Source: an uncultured Opitutaceae bacterium
GTDB lineage: Bacteria > Verrucomicrobiota > Verrucomicrobiia > Opitutales > Opitutaceae
Reading direction: 5' to 3'
Length of the DNA: 35,929 bases
Assembly (NCBI GenBank): GCA_937958045.1
Contig: CALFXL010000017.1
Span: forward strand, 1-35,929
The position numbers were made by a program, and so were the translations under genes. Position 1 is the first letter of the stretch; every line of letters begins with the position of its first letter. Below, piece by piece: positions 7,409-15,958 of the stretch. The notes beneath the pieces are model-generated. The model was not told the DNA's origin and searched no databases. It saw only the letters and a program-made list of their open reading frames with translations.

Positions 7409-7933
7409 TCAGCGCACTCCAACACTCTGCACGCTCGCGTCTTTCACCGACGGATTCTGGAGCATGCTATCCACGAGATTCTGCCCGCGCATTTGAATCA
7501 CCGCAGGATTATTCGCGAATTGCTTCATGATTTTCTCCACGAGCTTGCGAGCATCGTCGGTGCGACCGAGACGGACCATAACCGCCGCAGGTTCCAACAC
7601 CGCGTTGAGATCATCGGGCGCTTTTTCCGCGGCCTTCTCACGAATGGCGAGTTCGCGTTTGTACGCAGCGATAGCACCGGATTTGTCGTTAAGTTTTAAG
7701 CGGGTGTAACCGAGATGAAACCAGTATTCGGCTTCCTCGGGATCGAGCTCCGTCGCGCGGAGATAGCCTTTCTCGGCTTCCTTGTAATCGCGCAGCGTGA
7801 AGTTCACGCGCGCTTCGGAAGCGAGGTAGAGAGCCTCGGCTTTGGTCTGTTTCTGGTCCTCGTTGTCCTTCCGTTTGCAGGCGGTAAGCGGGAAGAGCAG
7901 TGCGAGAATAATGAGCAGGCTGGAAAGGCGCAT
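7409..7933 (-). CDS. TPR-repeat lipoprotein
   Basis: The ATG at 7931-7933 gives a 174-residue protein starting MRLSSLLIILALLFPLTAC, a lipoprotein signal peptide with lipobox LTAC. A longer in-frame start exists at 7972 but would put 13 residues ahead of the signal. After a charged linker (KRKDNEDQKQTK) there are about three tetratricopeptide-type helical hairpins, including YKEAEKGYLRATELDPEEAEYWFHLGYTRLKLNDKSGAIAAYKREL at about residues 47-95. The gene is 13 bp downstream of the PilB/GspE ATPase gene and is the last gene of that run. A membrane-anchored TPR protein next to a secretion ATPase suggests a PilF/PilW-like assembly role, but that is inferred from context; TPR proteins are too general for a firm call. 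Confidence 0.85.
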   Translation of the reverse strand: MRLSSLLIILALLFPLTACKRKDNEDQKQTKAEALYLASEARVNFTLRDYKEAEKGYLRATELDPEEAEYWFHLGYTRLKLNDKSGAIAAYKRELAIREKAAEKAPDDLNAVLEPAAVMVRLGRTDDARKLVEKIMKQFANNPAVIQMRGQNLVDSMLQNPSVKDASVQSVGVR

Positions 7934-7946
7934 AAAGCGGGCAGAT

Positions 7947-9653
7947 TCAAAGATCGGGCGGCACTGTGGCAATCGATTCTTCCATCGTGGTCACGCCTTC
8001 TTTGACCTTCAGCATGCTGTCTTGGTGAAGCGTCTTCATGCCATGGCGCATCGCGATTTTCTTCAACTCGGCCGACTCCAACTCCTTGTTGATGCCTTCC
8101 ACCAACTCTTCGCTGATCGTCATGAGTTCATGGATACCGACGCGGCCTTTGTAGCCCGTGCCGCCGCATTTCGGACAACCCGTCGGGTTGGCTTTGGGGA
8201 TGCGTCCGCTCCAACCAATCGCGCGTTCCAAAATCTCCGCTTCGCGCGGCGTGGGGTCGACCTCGAGTTTGCAGGTCTTGCACACGCGGCGCATGAGACG
8301 CTGCGCGCACACGCAGAGCAGCGACGACGAAATCATGAAGGGCTCGATGCCCATGTCGGTCAGACGCGCGATCGTGCTCGGCGCGTCATTGGTGTGTAGC
8401 GTGCTGATGAGCAAGTGACCGGTGAGCGCGGCTTCGACCGCGATGTTGGCGGTTTCTTTATCGCGAATTTCACCGACGAGAATGATGTCGGGATCTTGAC
8501 GCAGAAACGCGCGCAGCGCGGTCGCAAACGTGAGCCCGATCTGGCGGTGCATCTGCATCTGGTTGATGCCGGGCAGCGTGTATTCGATCGGGTCTTCGGC
8601 GGTGCGAATGACGATCTCGGGCGAATTGATTTCGTTGAGCGCCGAATACAGCGTCATCGATTTGCCGGAGCCGGTCGGACCGCAATGCAGGATCATGCCA
8701 TACGGCTGGCGAATGACCTCGCGGTATTTCGCGAGATTTTCTTCGGAGAAGCCGAGCATCGGCAGCGGCAGCGTGGACTTCTGCTTGTCGAGAATACGCA
8801 TGACCACGCCTTCGCCGTGATTGAGCGGCGCGGTCGAAACACGCAGGTCGATATCGATCGATTTTTTGGTGAACTGCTTGAAGACGATACGTCCGTCCTG
8901 CGGCAACCGGCGCTCGGCGATGTCGAGGTTGCACATGATCTTGAGACGTGCGACGAGCGCGGGACCGACCTTGGACGGCAGGCGCAGTTTTTCCACACAC
9001 ACACCGTCGATGCGGTAGCGCACCACGACTTCTTTCTCACCGGGCTCGATATGAATATCGCTCGTGCCCGCGTAATACGCGTCTTCGATGATGCGATTCG
9101 CGAGCTGGATGATCGGACCGGATTCTTCCGCGCCTTCGTCGGTGATCTCGAGATCGCCTTCGTTGACGCCAAACTCTTCGCCGATCTTCGAGACGACATC
9201 GTCGAAGCCCGCGGCCTGCGCCGAGACGTTGAACTTCTCTTTGATGTCCTTCTCGCGTCCGAGCATGCGCACGACACGCATGCCAGTCATCTCCTGGATC
9301 TTCGCCGGCAGCGAAACTTCGAACGGATTCGCGAACGCAACGAGCAGGAAATCGCCCACCTGCCCCACCGGAATGATCTGATGTTCCTGACAAAAATCCT
9401 GCGGCAGCCGCTCGAAGGTCGATGGCGTGGTGCGGAAGCGGGAGACGTTGAATGGCGCGAGACCGAAGGCCCGTCCCTTCGCAGTCAGCAACTGAAACGA
9501 CGAGATGCGATACTCTTCCTGCAGCAGTTTATCCAACTGGTCGCCGTTGAGCTCCTCGGGCATCTCCGCGATCTGGTCGCGTTGCGCCTCTTCGAGGCGG
9601 CCCATCTCGACGAGTTTATTGACGATCTGTAACTGAAATTTTCCGAGTGCCAT
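7947..9653 (-). CDS. GspE/PilB-type secretion or pilus assembly ATPase
   Basis: This 568-residue cytoplasmic AAA-like ATPase powers type II secretion or type IV pilus extension. The N-terminal part (about 1-150) is a GspE-N/MshEN-like module. The motor domain follows, with SDIHIEP at about 198-204, LDIAERRLPQDGRI at about 243-256, and the Walker A motif GPTGSGKS at 325-332. It also has TAEDPIEY, the Walker B region ILVGEIRDKETANIAVEAALTGHL, and the His-box sequence STLHTND. Four cysteines (C458, C461, C493, C496) form the zinc-binding module typical of GspE and PilB. Neighbouring genes follow at 12-15 bp spacing. No pilin, PilC or secretin lies in the window, so pilus versus T2SS cannot be settled. 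Confidence 0.93.
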   Translation of the reverse strand: MALGKFQLQIVNKLVEMGRLEEAQRDQIAEMPEELNGDQLDKLLQEEYRISSFQLLTAKGRAFGLAPFNVSRFRTTPSTFERLPQDFCQEHQIIPVGQVGDFLLVAFANPFEVSLPAKIQEMTGMRVVRMLGREKDIKEKFNVSAQAAGFDDVVSKIGEEFGVNEGDLEITDEGAEESGPIIQLANRIIEDAYYAGTSDIHIEPGEKEVVVRYRIDGVCVEKLRLPSKVGPALVARLKIMCNLDIAERRLPQDGRIVFKQFTKKSIDIDLRVSTAPLNHGEGVVMRILDKQKSTLPLPMLGFSEENLAKYREVIRQPYGMILHCGPTGSGKSMTLYSALNEINSPEIVIRTAEDPIEYTLPGINQMQMHRQIGLTFATALRAFLRQDPDIILVGEIRDKETANIAVEAALTGHLLISTLHTNDAPSTIARLTDMGIEPFMISSSLLCVCAQRLMRRVCKTCKLEVDPTPREAEILERAIGWSGRIPKANPTGCPKCGGTGYKGRVGIHELMTISEELVEGINKELESAELKKIAMRHGMKTLHQDSMLKVKEGVTTMEESIATVPPDL

Positions 9654-9665
9654 GGCGGTGCGTCC

Positions 9666-10160
9666 TCAGCGATTGCGGCTGGAGTTTTCGATTTTCTCGA
9701 GGAAGTCCCCGATCATCTCCAACGTCGTGCCGTACCAGATGATCGGCCCTTCGTATTTCTTTTCCCAATACGTGCGCACCGCCGGGCTGAGATAATAGGC
9801 GGTGGCCACGAGGTGAAAATCGTCTTCGCGGTCGAACGGCACGGTCCACGTCGCCCAACACGCGCCGATATCCAGCGTCTTCTTCAACTCTTCCGACGCG
9901 TCGTAATTGCGCAGGTCCACCAAGCCGAGTCCGTGTTCGTCGACGAGGTGTTGCAGCACATCTTCTTCGCGCAGCGCCTTGAGTTTGTAAGCGAGGATGC
10001 CGAGCACCGTGGTCTGGCGTGGCTGCTCGCTGGCCACCAACTCGAGCAACTGCTCGTTGGCGGTTTCCAGATCCTCGATTTTCACGAGGTTCTGCTCGAC
10101 CAGGCTGGCGCCGAGCAGACGGTTGGCGCGCATGAGGAGCGGACGATGTTCGGAAGACAT
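9666..10160 (-). CDS. GspE N-terminal-domain-like protein without ATPase domain
   Basis: This 164-residue protein begins MSSEHRPLLMRANRLLGASLVEQNLVKIEDLETANEQLLELV. The pattern LGxxLVEQNLVKxEDLExAxEQ, then VLGILAYKLKALREEDVLQHLVDEHGLGLVDL, resembles the GspE-N/MshEN module found at the front of GspE, PilB and MshE ATPases. There is no Walker motif. The C-terminal half (residues 95-160) has no motif I recognise (WTVPFDREDDFHLVATAYYL). It sits 12 bp upstream of the PilB/GspE gene and 15 bp downstream of obgE, so the three are probably co-transcribed. A regulatory role for the ATPase, possibly nucleotide sensing, is a reasonable inference, not shown. Confidence 0.75.
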   Translation of the reverse strand: MSSEHRPLLMRANRLLGASLVEQNLVKIEDLETANEQLLELVASEQPRQTTVLGILAYKLKALREEDVLQHLVDEHGLGLVDLRNYDASEELKKTLDIGACWATWTVPFDREDDFHLVATAYYLSPAVRTYWEKKYEGPIIWYGTTLEMIGDFLEKIENSSRNR

Positions 10161-10175
10161 GATCGATAAAGGGAA

Positions 10176-11201
10176 CTAGTCGGCGGCCGGCTTCTTGATC
10201 GCGGCGGGACGCTTGGCGCGAACGCGACGGCGCAACTCTTCTTTGAGTTCGTCCAATCCGTCGCCCGTCACACAGGAGATCGTGAGGATGTCCACCTTGT
10301 GACGACGGCGGAACTTCGTGAGATTCGCCTTAGCCGTGTCGAGGTCCATCTTGTTGGCCACGACGATGCGCGGCTTCTTGAGCAACGCGGGATCGTACAG
10401 TTTCAGCTCGTTGAGCAGAGTGGCGTAATCATCGCGCGGGTCGCGGTTGTCGACGCCAGCCATGTCGATGAGGAACATGAGCAACGCGCAACGCTCGATG
10501 TGGCGCAGGAAACGATGACCCAAGCCGCGGTTCTCGCTCGCGCCTTCGATGAGACCGGGCACGTCGGCGAGAAGCAGTCTGTCATACTTTTTTGGATACT
10601 CGATCACGCCGATCTGCGGATGCAGCGTCGTGAACGGATAGGCCGCGGTCTTCGGACGCGCTTTGGTGATTTGCTTCGTAAGCGAGGACTTGCCGGCGTT
10701 GGGAAATCCCACGAGGCCGATGTCCGCGATACTTTTAAGCACGAGGCGAAACGTACCGCCTTCACCCGGCTGACCGGGATTGGCGCGCTTCGGCGCACGA
10801 TTGGTGGATGTCTTGAAACGTGTGTTACCCCAGCCGCCGTTGCCGCCTTTGCACAGGACGATTTCTTCGCCGTCCTCGATCACTTCGGCCACGACCTTGC
10901 CGGTGCTTTCGTCGATCACGACCGTGCCCAACGGCATCTTCAAACGAGCGGGTTTTCCATCGCGTCCGTGGCAATCGGAACCCTGGCCGTGTTCGCCGCG
11001 CTCTCCTTTCCAGTGCGGCTGGAACTTGTAGTCCACCAAGTTGTTGGTGTCGTCGTCGCCGACGAGAATCACATCGCCGCCACGACCGCCGTCGCCGCCG
11101 TTGGGGCCGCCCCACGGCTCGTATTTTTCGCGGCGAAAACTAATGCAACCGCGTCCACCGTCGCCGGCCTGAACTTTGATGACACACTCGTCGATAAACA
11201 T
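10176..11201 (-). CDS. obgE: Obg-family GTPase
   Basis: Obg is an essential GTPase linked to large ribosomal subunit assembly and stress signalling. The 341-residue protein has the glycine-rich Obg fold at residues 1 to about 158 (MFIDECVIKVQAGDGGRGCISFRREKY, then GGPNGGDGGRGGDV). The G domain follows, with G1 GFPNAGKSS, G3 DVPGLIEGA and G4 NKMD. The Obg C-terminal (OCT) domain of some homologues is absent; instead there is a short basic tail. The start is ATG at 11201. A possible promoter lies right at the start (TTGTGT, 17 bp, TGTAAA on the minus strand), which would make the mRNA nearly leaderless. It leads the run obgE, GspE-N-like, PilB/GspE, TPR, which is an unusual grouping. Confidence 0.95.
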   Translation of the reverse strand: MFIDECVIKVQAGDGGRGCISFRREKYEPWGGPNGGDGGRGGDVILVGDDDTNNLVDYKFQPHWKGERGEHGQGSDCHGRDGKPARLKMPLGTVVIDESTGKVVAEVIEDGEEIVLCKGGNGGWGNTRFKTSTNRAPKRANPGQPGEGGTFRLVLKSIADIGLVGFPNAGKSSLTKQITKARPKTAAYPFTTLHPQIGVIEYPKKYDRLLLADVPGLIEGASENRGLGHRFLRHIERCALLMFLIDMAGVDNRDPRDDYATLLNELKLYDPALLKKPRIVVANKMDLDTAKANLTKFRRRHKVDILTISCVTGDGLDELKEELRRRVRAKRPAAIKKPAAD

Positions 11202-11327
11202 GGCGGAGATTTACACGGGGATGATTTCACGGACACAAACCAATAGCATGCGCGGCAGGAAGACGCAGCGCAGTGTGCGGGAAACCATCGGAAGGAAGTA
11301 CACGGTTGCCCGGCTTATCGGCACAAT

Positions 11328-11353
11328 CCGGCCGCAGTGAAACGTCCGGCCGG
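11328..11353. repeat. Inverted repeat between ftsZ and obgE
   Basis: CCGGCCG (11328-11334) and CGGCCGG (11347-11353) are perfect 7-bp arms with a 12-nt loop in the 196-bp gap after ftsZ. On the minus strand it could end the dcw transcript about 45 bp after the ftsZ stop, but no T-tract follows in that direction, so it is only a candidate terminator. Confidence 0.4.
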
Positions 11354-11397
11354 TTTTGCCAGCAAAAGGCATTTATGCCGCCAACGCGCGGCGGTGC

Positions 11398-12690
11398 TCA
11401 GAACGAGATCTTGATGCCTTTGCGGAGATACGTCGGCACGTCCAAATCCTGACCTTCGAAGAGATTCCGGTCGGTCTTGTCGAAAAATCCGCGGCGTTCG
11501 ACTTCGCCAAAGAGGAACTCGTCCTGCGCAGGTTTCGCGGTGTGCGTCTGCAAAGGCAGTTCGGCGGTGACGGCGACACCTTTGCGTCCGCTCGAAGCCG
11601 TCGTCGTGGACACCACGACTCCATCGCTGACAGCTTCGCGCGATGTGCGCTCCGGCGCGCTTTGGCGTCCGCGCACCGCCGGCGTCGTGCGACGCGGCGA
11701 GATGCCGCGCGTCCCGAGATCCGTCGCGCCGATGACGCAAATTTCCACCTCGTTTTGCAGGCTCTCATCGATCACCGCGCCCATGATGATGTGGGAATCG
11801 CGGCCAAACTGATCCGTCACCGCGGTCATGATTTCGTTGACCTTCGGGAGCGTGAGATCAGTGCCGCCGATGATGTTGACGAGCAGGCGGTCGGCTTTGC
11901 GCGAAAACTCCGGCGTGTGCAGCAGCGGGCAAAGTTTTAGATTCTCGATCGCATCCGCGACGGCGTTTTCGCCCGAGCCGTTGGCGAGACCGAAGAGCGT
12001 CTTCGCACCGCGCTGCGTAAACACCTGCCGCAGCGCCGAGAAATCGAGGTTGATGAGTCCGGTGCGGAACAACATCGACCAGATCGAGCGCACGCCGCGA
12101 CCGATCCACGCATCGGCCCGCGCAAACGAATCGAGCGCCGTCTCGCCCTCTTCCGCTTCTTGGAGAAGCATGTCGTTCGGCAACGGGATCACCGCGTCGC
12201 AGACTTTGCGCAGCGCGTGGAGACCGTCCTCCGCCTGTTTGATGCGACGGCCGCCTTCGAAGCTGAACGGCATCGTCGCAAACGCGATCACGAGCGCTCC
12301 GCTTTCCGCCGCGATCTCCGCCACAATCGGCGCGGCGCCGCTGCCCGTACCGCCGCCCATGCCGGCGATGAGGAAAACCAGATCACAGTTTTTCACGACC
12401 GCGGCGATCTTCTCGCGATCGGCCTCGGCCGCTTCGCGACCCAATTCAGGATCGCCCCCCGCACCGAGCCCGCGCGTGATGCCGGTTCCGATCAACACCT
12501 TGTCCTGCACCGGCGAAGTCGAGAGAGCCTGATAATCGGTGTTGATCACCGCCATCTGGAGACGATCGAGATTCTCCATCTTCAAGCGGTCCACGGCATT
12601 CGAGCCCGCGCCACCGACGCCGACCAATTTGATCGCGATGTTGCGGTCCGTCAGGATCTCGGTGGTCAGGGGAAGTTCGTTCGGAGTCAT
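11398..12690 (-). CDS. ftsZ: Cell division GTPase FtsZ (T7-loop variant)
   Basis: FtsZ is the tubulin-like GTPase that builds the Z ring at mid-cell. The ATG at 12690 gives 430 residues (MTPNELPLTTEILTDRNIAIK); the frame is open further upstream, but that part reads as the antisense of ftsA. Visible features are VGVGGAGSNAVDRL (residues 23-36), the GTP-binding tubulin signature GGGTGSG (112-118), PFSFEGGRR, and a conserved C-terminal peptide LDVPTYLRKGIKISF that should bind FtsA. The linker of about 90 residues is low-complexity. The T7 loop reads GLINLDFSALRQV (211-223): the first catalytic aspartate is present (D216), but the second, D212 in E. coli, is A219. It is the last gene of the dcw cluster, 46 bp after ftsA. 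Confidence 0.96.
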   Translation of the reverse strand: MTPNELPLTTEILTDRNIAIKLVGVGGAGSNAVDRLKMENLDRLQMAVINTDYQALSTSPVQDKVLIGTGITRGLGAGGDPELGREAAEADREKIAAVVKNCDLVFLIAGMGGGTGSGAAPIVAEIAAESGALVIAFATMPFSFEGGRRIKQAEDGLHALRKVCDAVIPLPNDMLLQEAEEGETALDSFARADAWIGRGVRSIWSMLFRTGLINLDFSALRQVFTQRGAKTLFGLANGSGENAVADAIENLKLCPLLHTPEFSRKADRLLVNIIGGTDLTLPKVNEIMTAVTDQFGRDSHIIMGAVIDESLQNEVEICVIGATDLGTRGISPRRTTPAVRGRQSAPERTSREAVSDGVVVSTTTASSGRKGVAVTAELPLQTHTAKPAQDEFLFGEVERRGFFDKTDRNLFEGQDLDVPTYLRKGIKISF

Positions 12691-12736
12691 CGGGAAAGTA
12701 GTTGAAAAATGGATACGCGAGAAACCGGCTTTGCGC

Positions 12737-13945
12737 TCAGGCGGTTGCGAAGAGCTTGCTGAAGAAACCTCCGCTGCGGCGGCGGGCCGGGGCGGCGGTT
12801 TCCGAGCGGGAGTTGAGGCCGAAGTAAAGCAAACCGAGTCCGGTCGCGTAGCCGGGATCGCGCAGGCTTTCGTTGATGTAGGCGGGGACTTCGCCGACGC
12901 GGGCCGTGACGTCGAACACTTTGGCCGCGGCCTCCGCGATGCCAGGCATGCGCGCGGTTCCACCGGTGACAACCACGCCGCCAGCGATGCGCTCGGGTTC
13001 AAACGCGGGGCCGAGTTTCTTTTTCACCACTTCAAAAATTTCCCAGATGCGCAGCGACGCGATCTGCTCGATCGTCTGCTTGGGAAACTGACGATCGCCG
13101 ATCGCGAAATCACCGTTGAGCCAGACTTTTTCCGTCTTGTCGCGCGTCGTGATCGTGGCGCGGCCAAAGCGATGTTTCATCTTTTCTGCCTGCCCTTCCG
13201 TGAGGCGCAGGCCGAGGCTCAAGTCGTTGGTCACATGACTGCCGCCCACGGGCAACACGCCGGTGAGGAATGCGCAGCCATCGCGATACAACACGTAGTC
13301 CGTCGTGCCCGCGCCGATATCGAGCACCAGCACGCCATTCTGACGATCTTCGGCGGAGGTCACCATCGTGCCTGCGGCCAGGCTCGAGAGAATCAATTCG
13401 GCAACCGGCACATTGAAGCCGCGGATCACGTGTATGTTGTCCGCAATCTTGTTCTCCTGACCATGCACGGTCCAGTAACCGACATCGAGCCGCTGGCCGA
13501 CGAGATGCTCGGGATCCGGCACAAGACGTCCATCGAGGCGGAACGGACGTCGGATGTTGTGCACAACCATGCGGCCTTCGGGGAGATTCTTGGCTTTCGC
13601 CAGGCGACACACGGTGTCGATGTCCATCGCGCTGACCATGTTGTTCGCCGCGGAAACATTCACCGTGGCCTCGTTGTAGAAGCCTTCGAGATGGCCACCC
13701 GTCTGCGCGAGGAAGACTTCGTCGATGCGCACGCCCGCACTCTGCTCCGCCGCCAGTAACGCGCTATGCGTCGCATCGCTCGCCGCGCGAAAATCCACTA
13801 CCGCACCTTTGATCACGCCGCGCGACTGACATTCGCCATAACCGATGATCGAGAGTGAACGGCCGTGGGAAATTTCGCCAATGAGGACGGTGACTTTGGA
13901 GGTGCCGATTTCGACGGCTCCGATGTAGCGGGTTTTTGCGGTCAC
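12737..13945 (-). CDS. ftsA: Cell division actin-like protein FtsA
   Basis: FtsA is the actin-fold protein that tethers FtsZ filaments to the membrane and recruits late division proteins. The 402-residue product starts at GTG (13943-13945) as MTAKTRYIGAVEIGTSKVTVLIGE, the phosphate-1 motif of the actin/HSP70 fold. GVLVLDIGAGTTDYVLYRDG is phosphate 2, and GGVVVTGGTARMPGI is the adenosine motif. The 1C domain is present (about residues 85-165). The C-terminus GGFFSKLFATA is a short amphipathic helix suited to membrane binding. It lies between ftsQ (6 bp upstream) and ftsZ (46 bp downstream), the canonical order. Confidence 0.96.
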   Translation of the reverse strand: MTAKTRYIGAVEIGTSKVTVLIGEISHGRSLSIIGYGECQSRGVIKGAVVDFRAASDATHSALLAAEQSAGVRIDEVFLAQTGGHLEGFYNEATVNVSAANNMVSAMDIDTVCRLAKAKNLPEGRMVVHNIRRPFRLDGRLVPDPEHLVGQRLDVGYWTVHGQENKIADNIHVIRGFNVPVAELILSSLAAGTMVTSAEDRQNGVLVLDIGAGTTDYVLYRDGCAFLTGVLPVGGSHVTNDLSLGLRLTEGQAEKMKHRFGRATITTRDKTEKVWLNGDFAIGDRQFPKQTIEQIASLRIWEIFEVVKKKLGPAFEPERIAGGVVVTGGTARMPGIAEAAAKVFDVTARVGEVPAYINESLRDPGYATGLGLLYFGLNSRSETAAPARRRSGGFFSKLFATA

Positions 13946-13951
13946 GTTTTT

Positions 13952-14980
13952 TTAGTAAAGAGAAGGACGCTGCGGTTGGAAAAAGGCGGAAGGACGAGTC
14001 GGCTGACTGCGCTGGGTGGGCGTGAGCGCGCCGCGGTTGGGCGTATCCGACAGGGCGGCAGCTGCGGGCGGCTCCGCGTACACGACGGGCACCAACACGC
14101 CATTGGCCGAATGGCCCACGGAAAGATTCACCGATGCAAGCGTGCGACCATCGGCGCGCTGCCGCGTGCGATCCACGATGAGATCCAGTTGGGCGAGTTG
14201 TTTATAAAAGTCGTCGCGCGTACCAAAGGTGATCTCCGGCACTTCGGTCGAACGCACTACCAACACACCATCGCTGCGCAGACGCGCGAGCGACACCGAT
14301 CGCCAGCCTGAATAAAGATCCGGCGTATTGGCGCGTGCCGTGAGCAGCAGATCGCTCACCGTCTCCATCCCTTCGATGGGCGCGAAACCTCTGTCGGCAC
14401 GACGCAGGGTGATGCCGTCGAGATAAGGCAGCGTGCTCACCACATCGTTGGCGAAATTGATTCCCGGAAAAACCGTGCCGTCGCGCGCAACCAGCAAATC
14501 GGCCATCTCGCCTTCGGGAGTTTGCACGCGCACGCGCGCCACCGGCATGCGTTCTTCCAAAACAACCGAGAGTTTGTCCGGCAGGCGTCGCGCGAGCACC
14601 GCGGTGCGCACTTGCGGATGCGCGAGCAAGCGTTCGCGGAGCGCGTACAAATCCAACGCCATCAAGTCCGCTTCCGGCGCGAGCTCCAAAGTGCGCATCA
14701 CCCAATCGTGATCGATCGGCCCGTCGCTTTGCAGCACGAGCTCGCGCATCGGCGTGCTCTTCACCGGCGCGTGCAGTTTCACCGGATCGTCCTTCCACAG
14801 GCGGAACAACTCGTATCCACCCCACAACGACGCGCACCCGATCGAGATCAGCCCGATGGTTTTCAGTGTCGCGAACGCCAGCCGCTTCCGGCCTTCGCCC
14901 GACATGGCTCGCGGCGCGATGTCCTGCTGGATGTCGCGCCAGCTGCGAGCCGGAGGGGGGATGTTGGCGGAGGCGTTCAT
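13952..14980 (-). CDS. ftsQ: Cell division protein FtsQ (POTRA domain)
   Basis: FtsQ is a bitopic division protein that links FtsA/Z with FtsL, FtsW and FtsI in the septal complex. The 342-residue product has a cytoplasmic N-terminus, one membrane segment at about residues 39-60 (TIGLISIGCASLWGGYELF), and then a POTRA-like region at about 78-145 (RTLELAPEADLMALDLYALRERLLAHPQVRTAVLARRLPDKLSVVLEER). The FtsQ domain proper runs to about 290. The proline- and alanine-rich C-terminal tail is probably disordered. The ATG overlaps the ddl stop by four bases (14977-14980), so translation is probably coupled. FtsQ is poorly conserved, and position between ddl and ftsA strengthens the call. Confidence 0.93.
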   Translation of the reverse strand: MNASANIPPPARSWRDIQQDIAPRAMSGEGRKRLAFATLKTIGLISIGCASLWGGYELFRLWKDDPVKLHAPVKSTPMRELVLQSDGPIDHDWVMRTLELAPEADLMALDLYALRERLLAHPQVRTAVLARRLPDKLSVVLEERMPVARVRVQTPEGEMADLLVARDGTVFPGINFANDVVSTLPYLDGITLRRADRGFAPIEGMETVSDLLLTARANTPDLYSGWRSVSLARLRSDGVLVVRSTEVPEITFGTRDDFYKQLAQLDLIVDRTRQRADGRTLASVNLSVGHSANGVLVPVVYAEPPAAAALSDTPNRGALTPTQRSQPTRPSAFFQPQRPSLY

Positions 14981-15918
14981 GATTTCAGCAAATGACCGGC
15001 TGCGCGAAAACGACCCATCGCGGGTGTCACGAGTTCTCTGACCAAGGTCGGGAAATCCATTCCGACACAGCGCGCGCTCATCGGCAGCAAGCTGGTTTCT
15101 TTCATGCCGGGCAGCGTGTTGATTTCCAGTAAAAACAGGCCCGCGCGCTCAGAAAGTATGAAGTCCACACGCGCATAATCGCGACAGCCACACGCCTCGA
15201 ACGCGAGCTCCGCCGCGCGCTGCGCTTCGCGTGTGTTTTCTTCGCTCAACGGCGCCGGCGCAAAATACTCCGCCATCCCTTTCGTGTACTTGCTCGTGAA
15301 GTCATACACGCCCGACTTCGGACGAATCTCGACCACTCCCAGCGCGCGCCCGCCAATCACGCCGACCGAGAGCTCGCGGCCGAAGATGCGCTTCTCGATC
15401 AACCAGCTTCCCGAGGTCGCTTGCGCGAGCGCCAACTCCAGTTCGCTGCGGTTGGAAATCAGATGCAGTCCCACGCTGCTGCCTTGATCGTTGGGTTTCA
15501 TCACCACGCTCTCGCCAAGCGCAGCGTCGACTTCGCCGACGCTCGGTTTTTTCGACGCGTGAAACGCGATGCCGGGAGCGCTGCGCACACCACGTGTTGC
15601 GGCGGCCGCTTTGGTCAGGGCTTTGTCCATCGTGAGCGCGCTGCTCTGCGGATCGCAGCCCGCGTACGCGATGCCCGCGGCTTCAAGCAATCGCTGCATT
15701 CCGCCGTCTTCACCGAAGGTGCCGTGCAAGGTGGAAAACACCACGTGCTGCTGCGGATCGAGCCCGGCCGGCAGCGCTTCTTCATCCACTTGAAAAAACC
15801 GCGTGGGATAGCTGCGCGCCAGCGCCTGCGCACAAGCCGCGCCCGAACCGAGCGAAACTTCGCGCTCCGAAGACACGCCTCCTGCGAGCACGGCGATGAT
15901 GGGATCCGAATTCTTCAT
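14977..15918 (-). CDS. ddl: D-alanine--D-alanine ligase
   Basis: Ddl joins two D-alanines with ATP to make the dipeptide that MurF adds to the UDP-MurNAc-tripeptide. The 313-residue length is typical. Motifs are VLAGGVSSEREVSLGSG near the N-terminus, HGTFGEDG, the ATP-grasp region VVMKPNDQGSSVGL, and LEINTLPGMKETSLLP near the C-terminus. The omega loop reads VYDFTSKYTKG. It keeps the Lys-Tyr pair that corresponds to K215-Y216 of E. coli DdlB, which argues for D-Ala-D-Ala rather than D-Ala-D-Lac specificity. The start is 40 bp after murC-murB. The words GTATCCATTTT lie in that gap, a sequence also seen just before ftsZ. Confidence 0.95.
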   Translation of the reverse strand: MKNSDPIIAVLAGGVSSEREVSLGSGAACAQALARSYPTRFFQVDEEALPAGLDPQQHVVFSTLHGTFGEDGGMQRLLEAAGIAYAGCDPQSSALTMDKALTKAAAATRGVRSAPGIAFHASKKPSVGEVDAALGESVVMKPNDQGSSVGLHLISNRSELELALAQATSGSWLIEKRIFGRELSVGVIGGRALGVVEIRPKSGVYDFTSKYTKGMAEYFAPAPLSEENTREAQRAAELAFEACGCRDYARVDFILSERAGLFLLEINTLPGMKETSLLPMSARCVGMDFPTLVRELVTPAMGRFRAAGHLLKS

Positions 15919-15958
15919 GGGGATGAAAGCGGGCGGATGTCGTGAGAAAATGGATACA

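Noticed and set aside
8415..9632. Open frame of 405 codons on the plus strand
   Set aside because: It is antisense to the GspE/PilB ATPase gene, with charged repetitive composition and no motif.
12691..13002. Upstream extension of ftsZ to 13002
   Set aside because: The extra 104 residues read across ftsA in another frame and lack FtsZ similarity. The ATG at 12690 gives the normal N-terminus.
12539..13759. Open frame of 406 codons on the plus strand
   Set aside because: It is antisense to ftsA and to the start of ftsZ, and nothing supports it as a protein.
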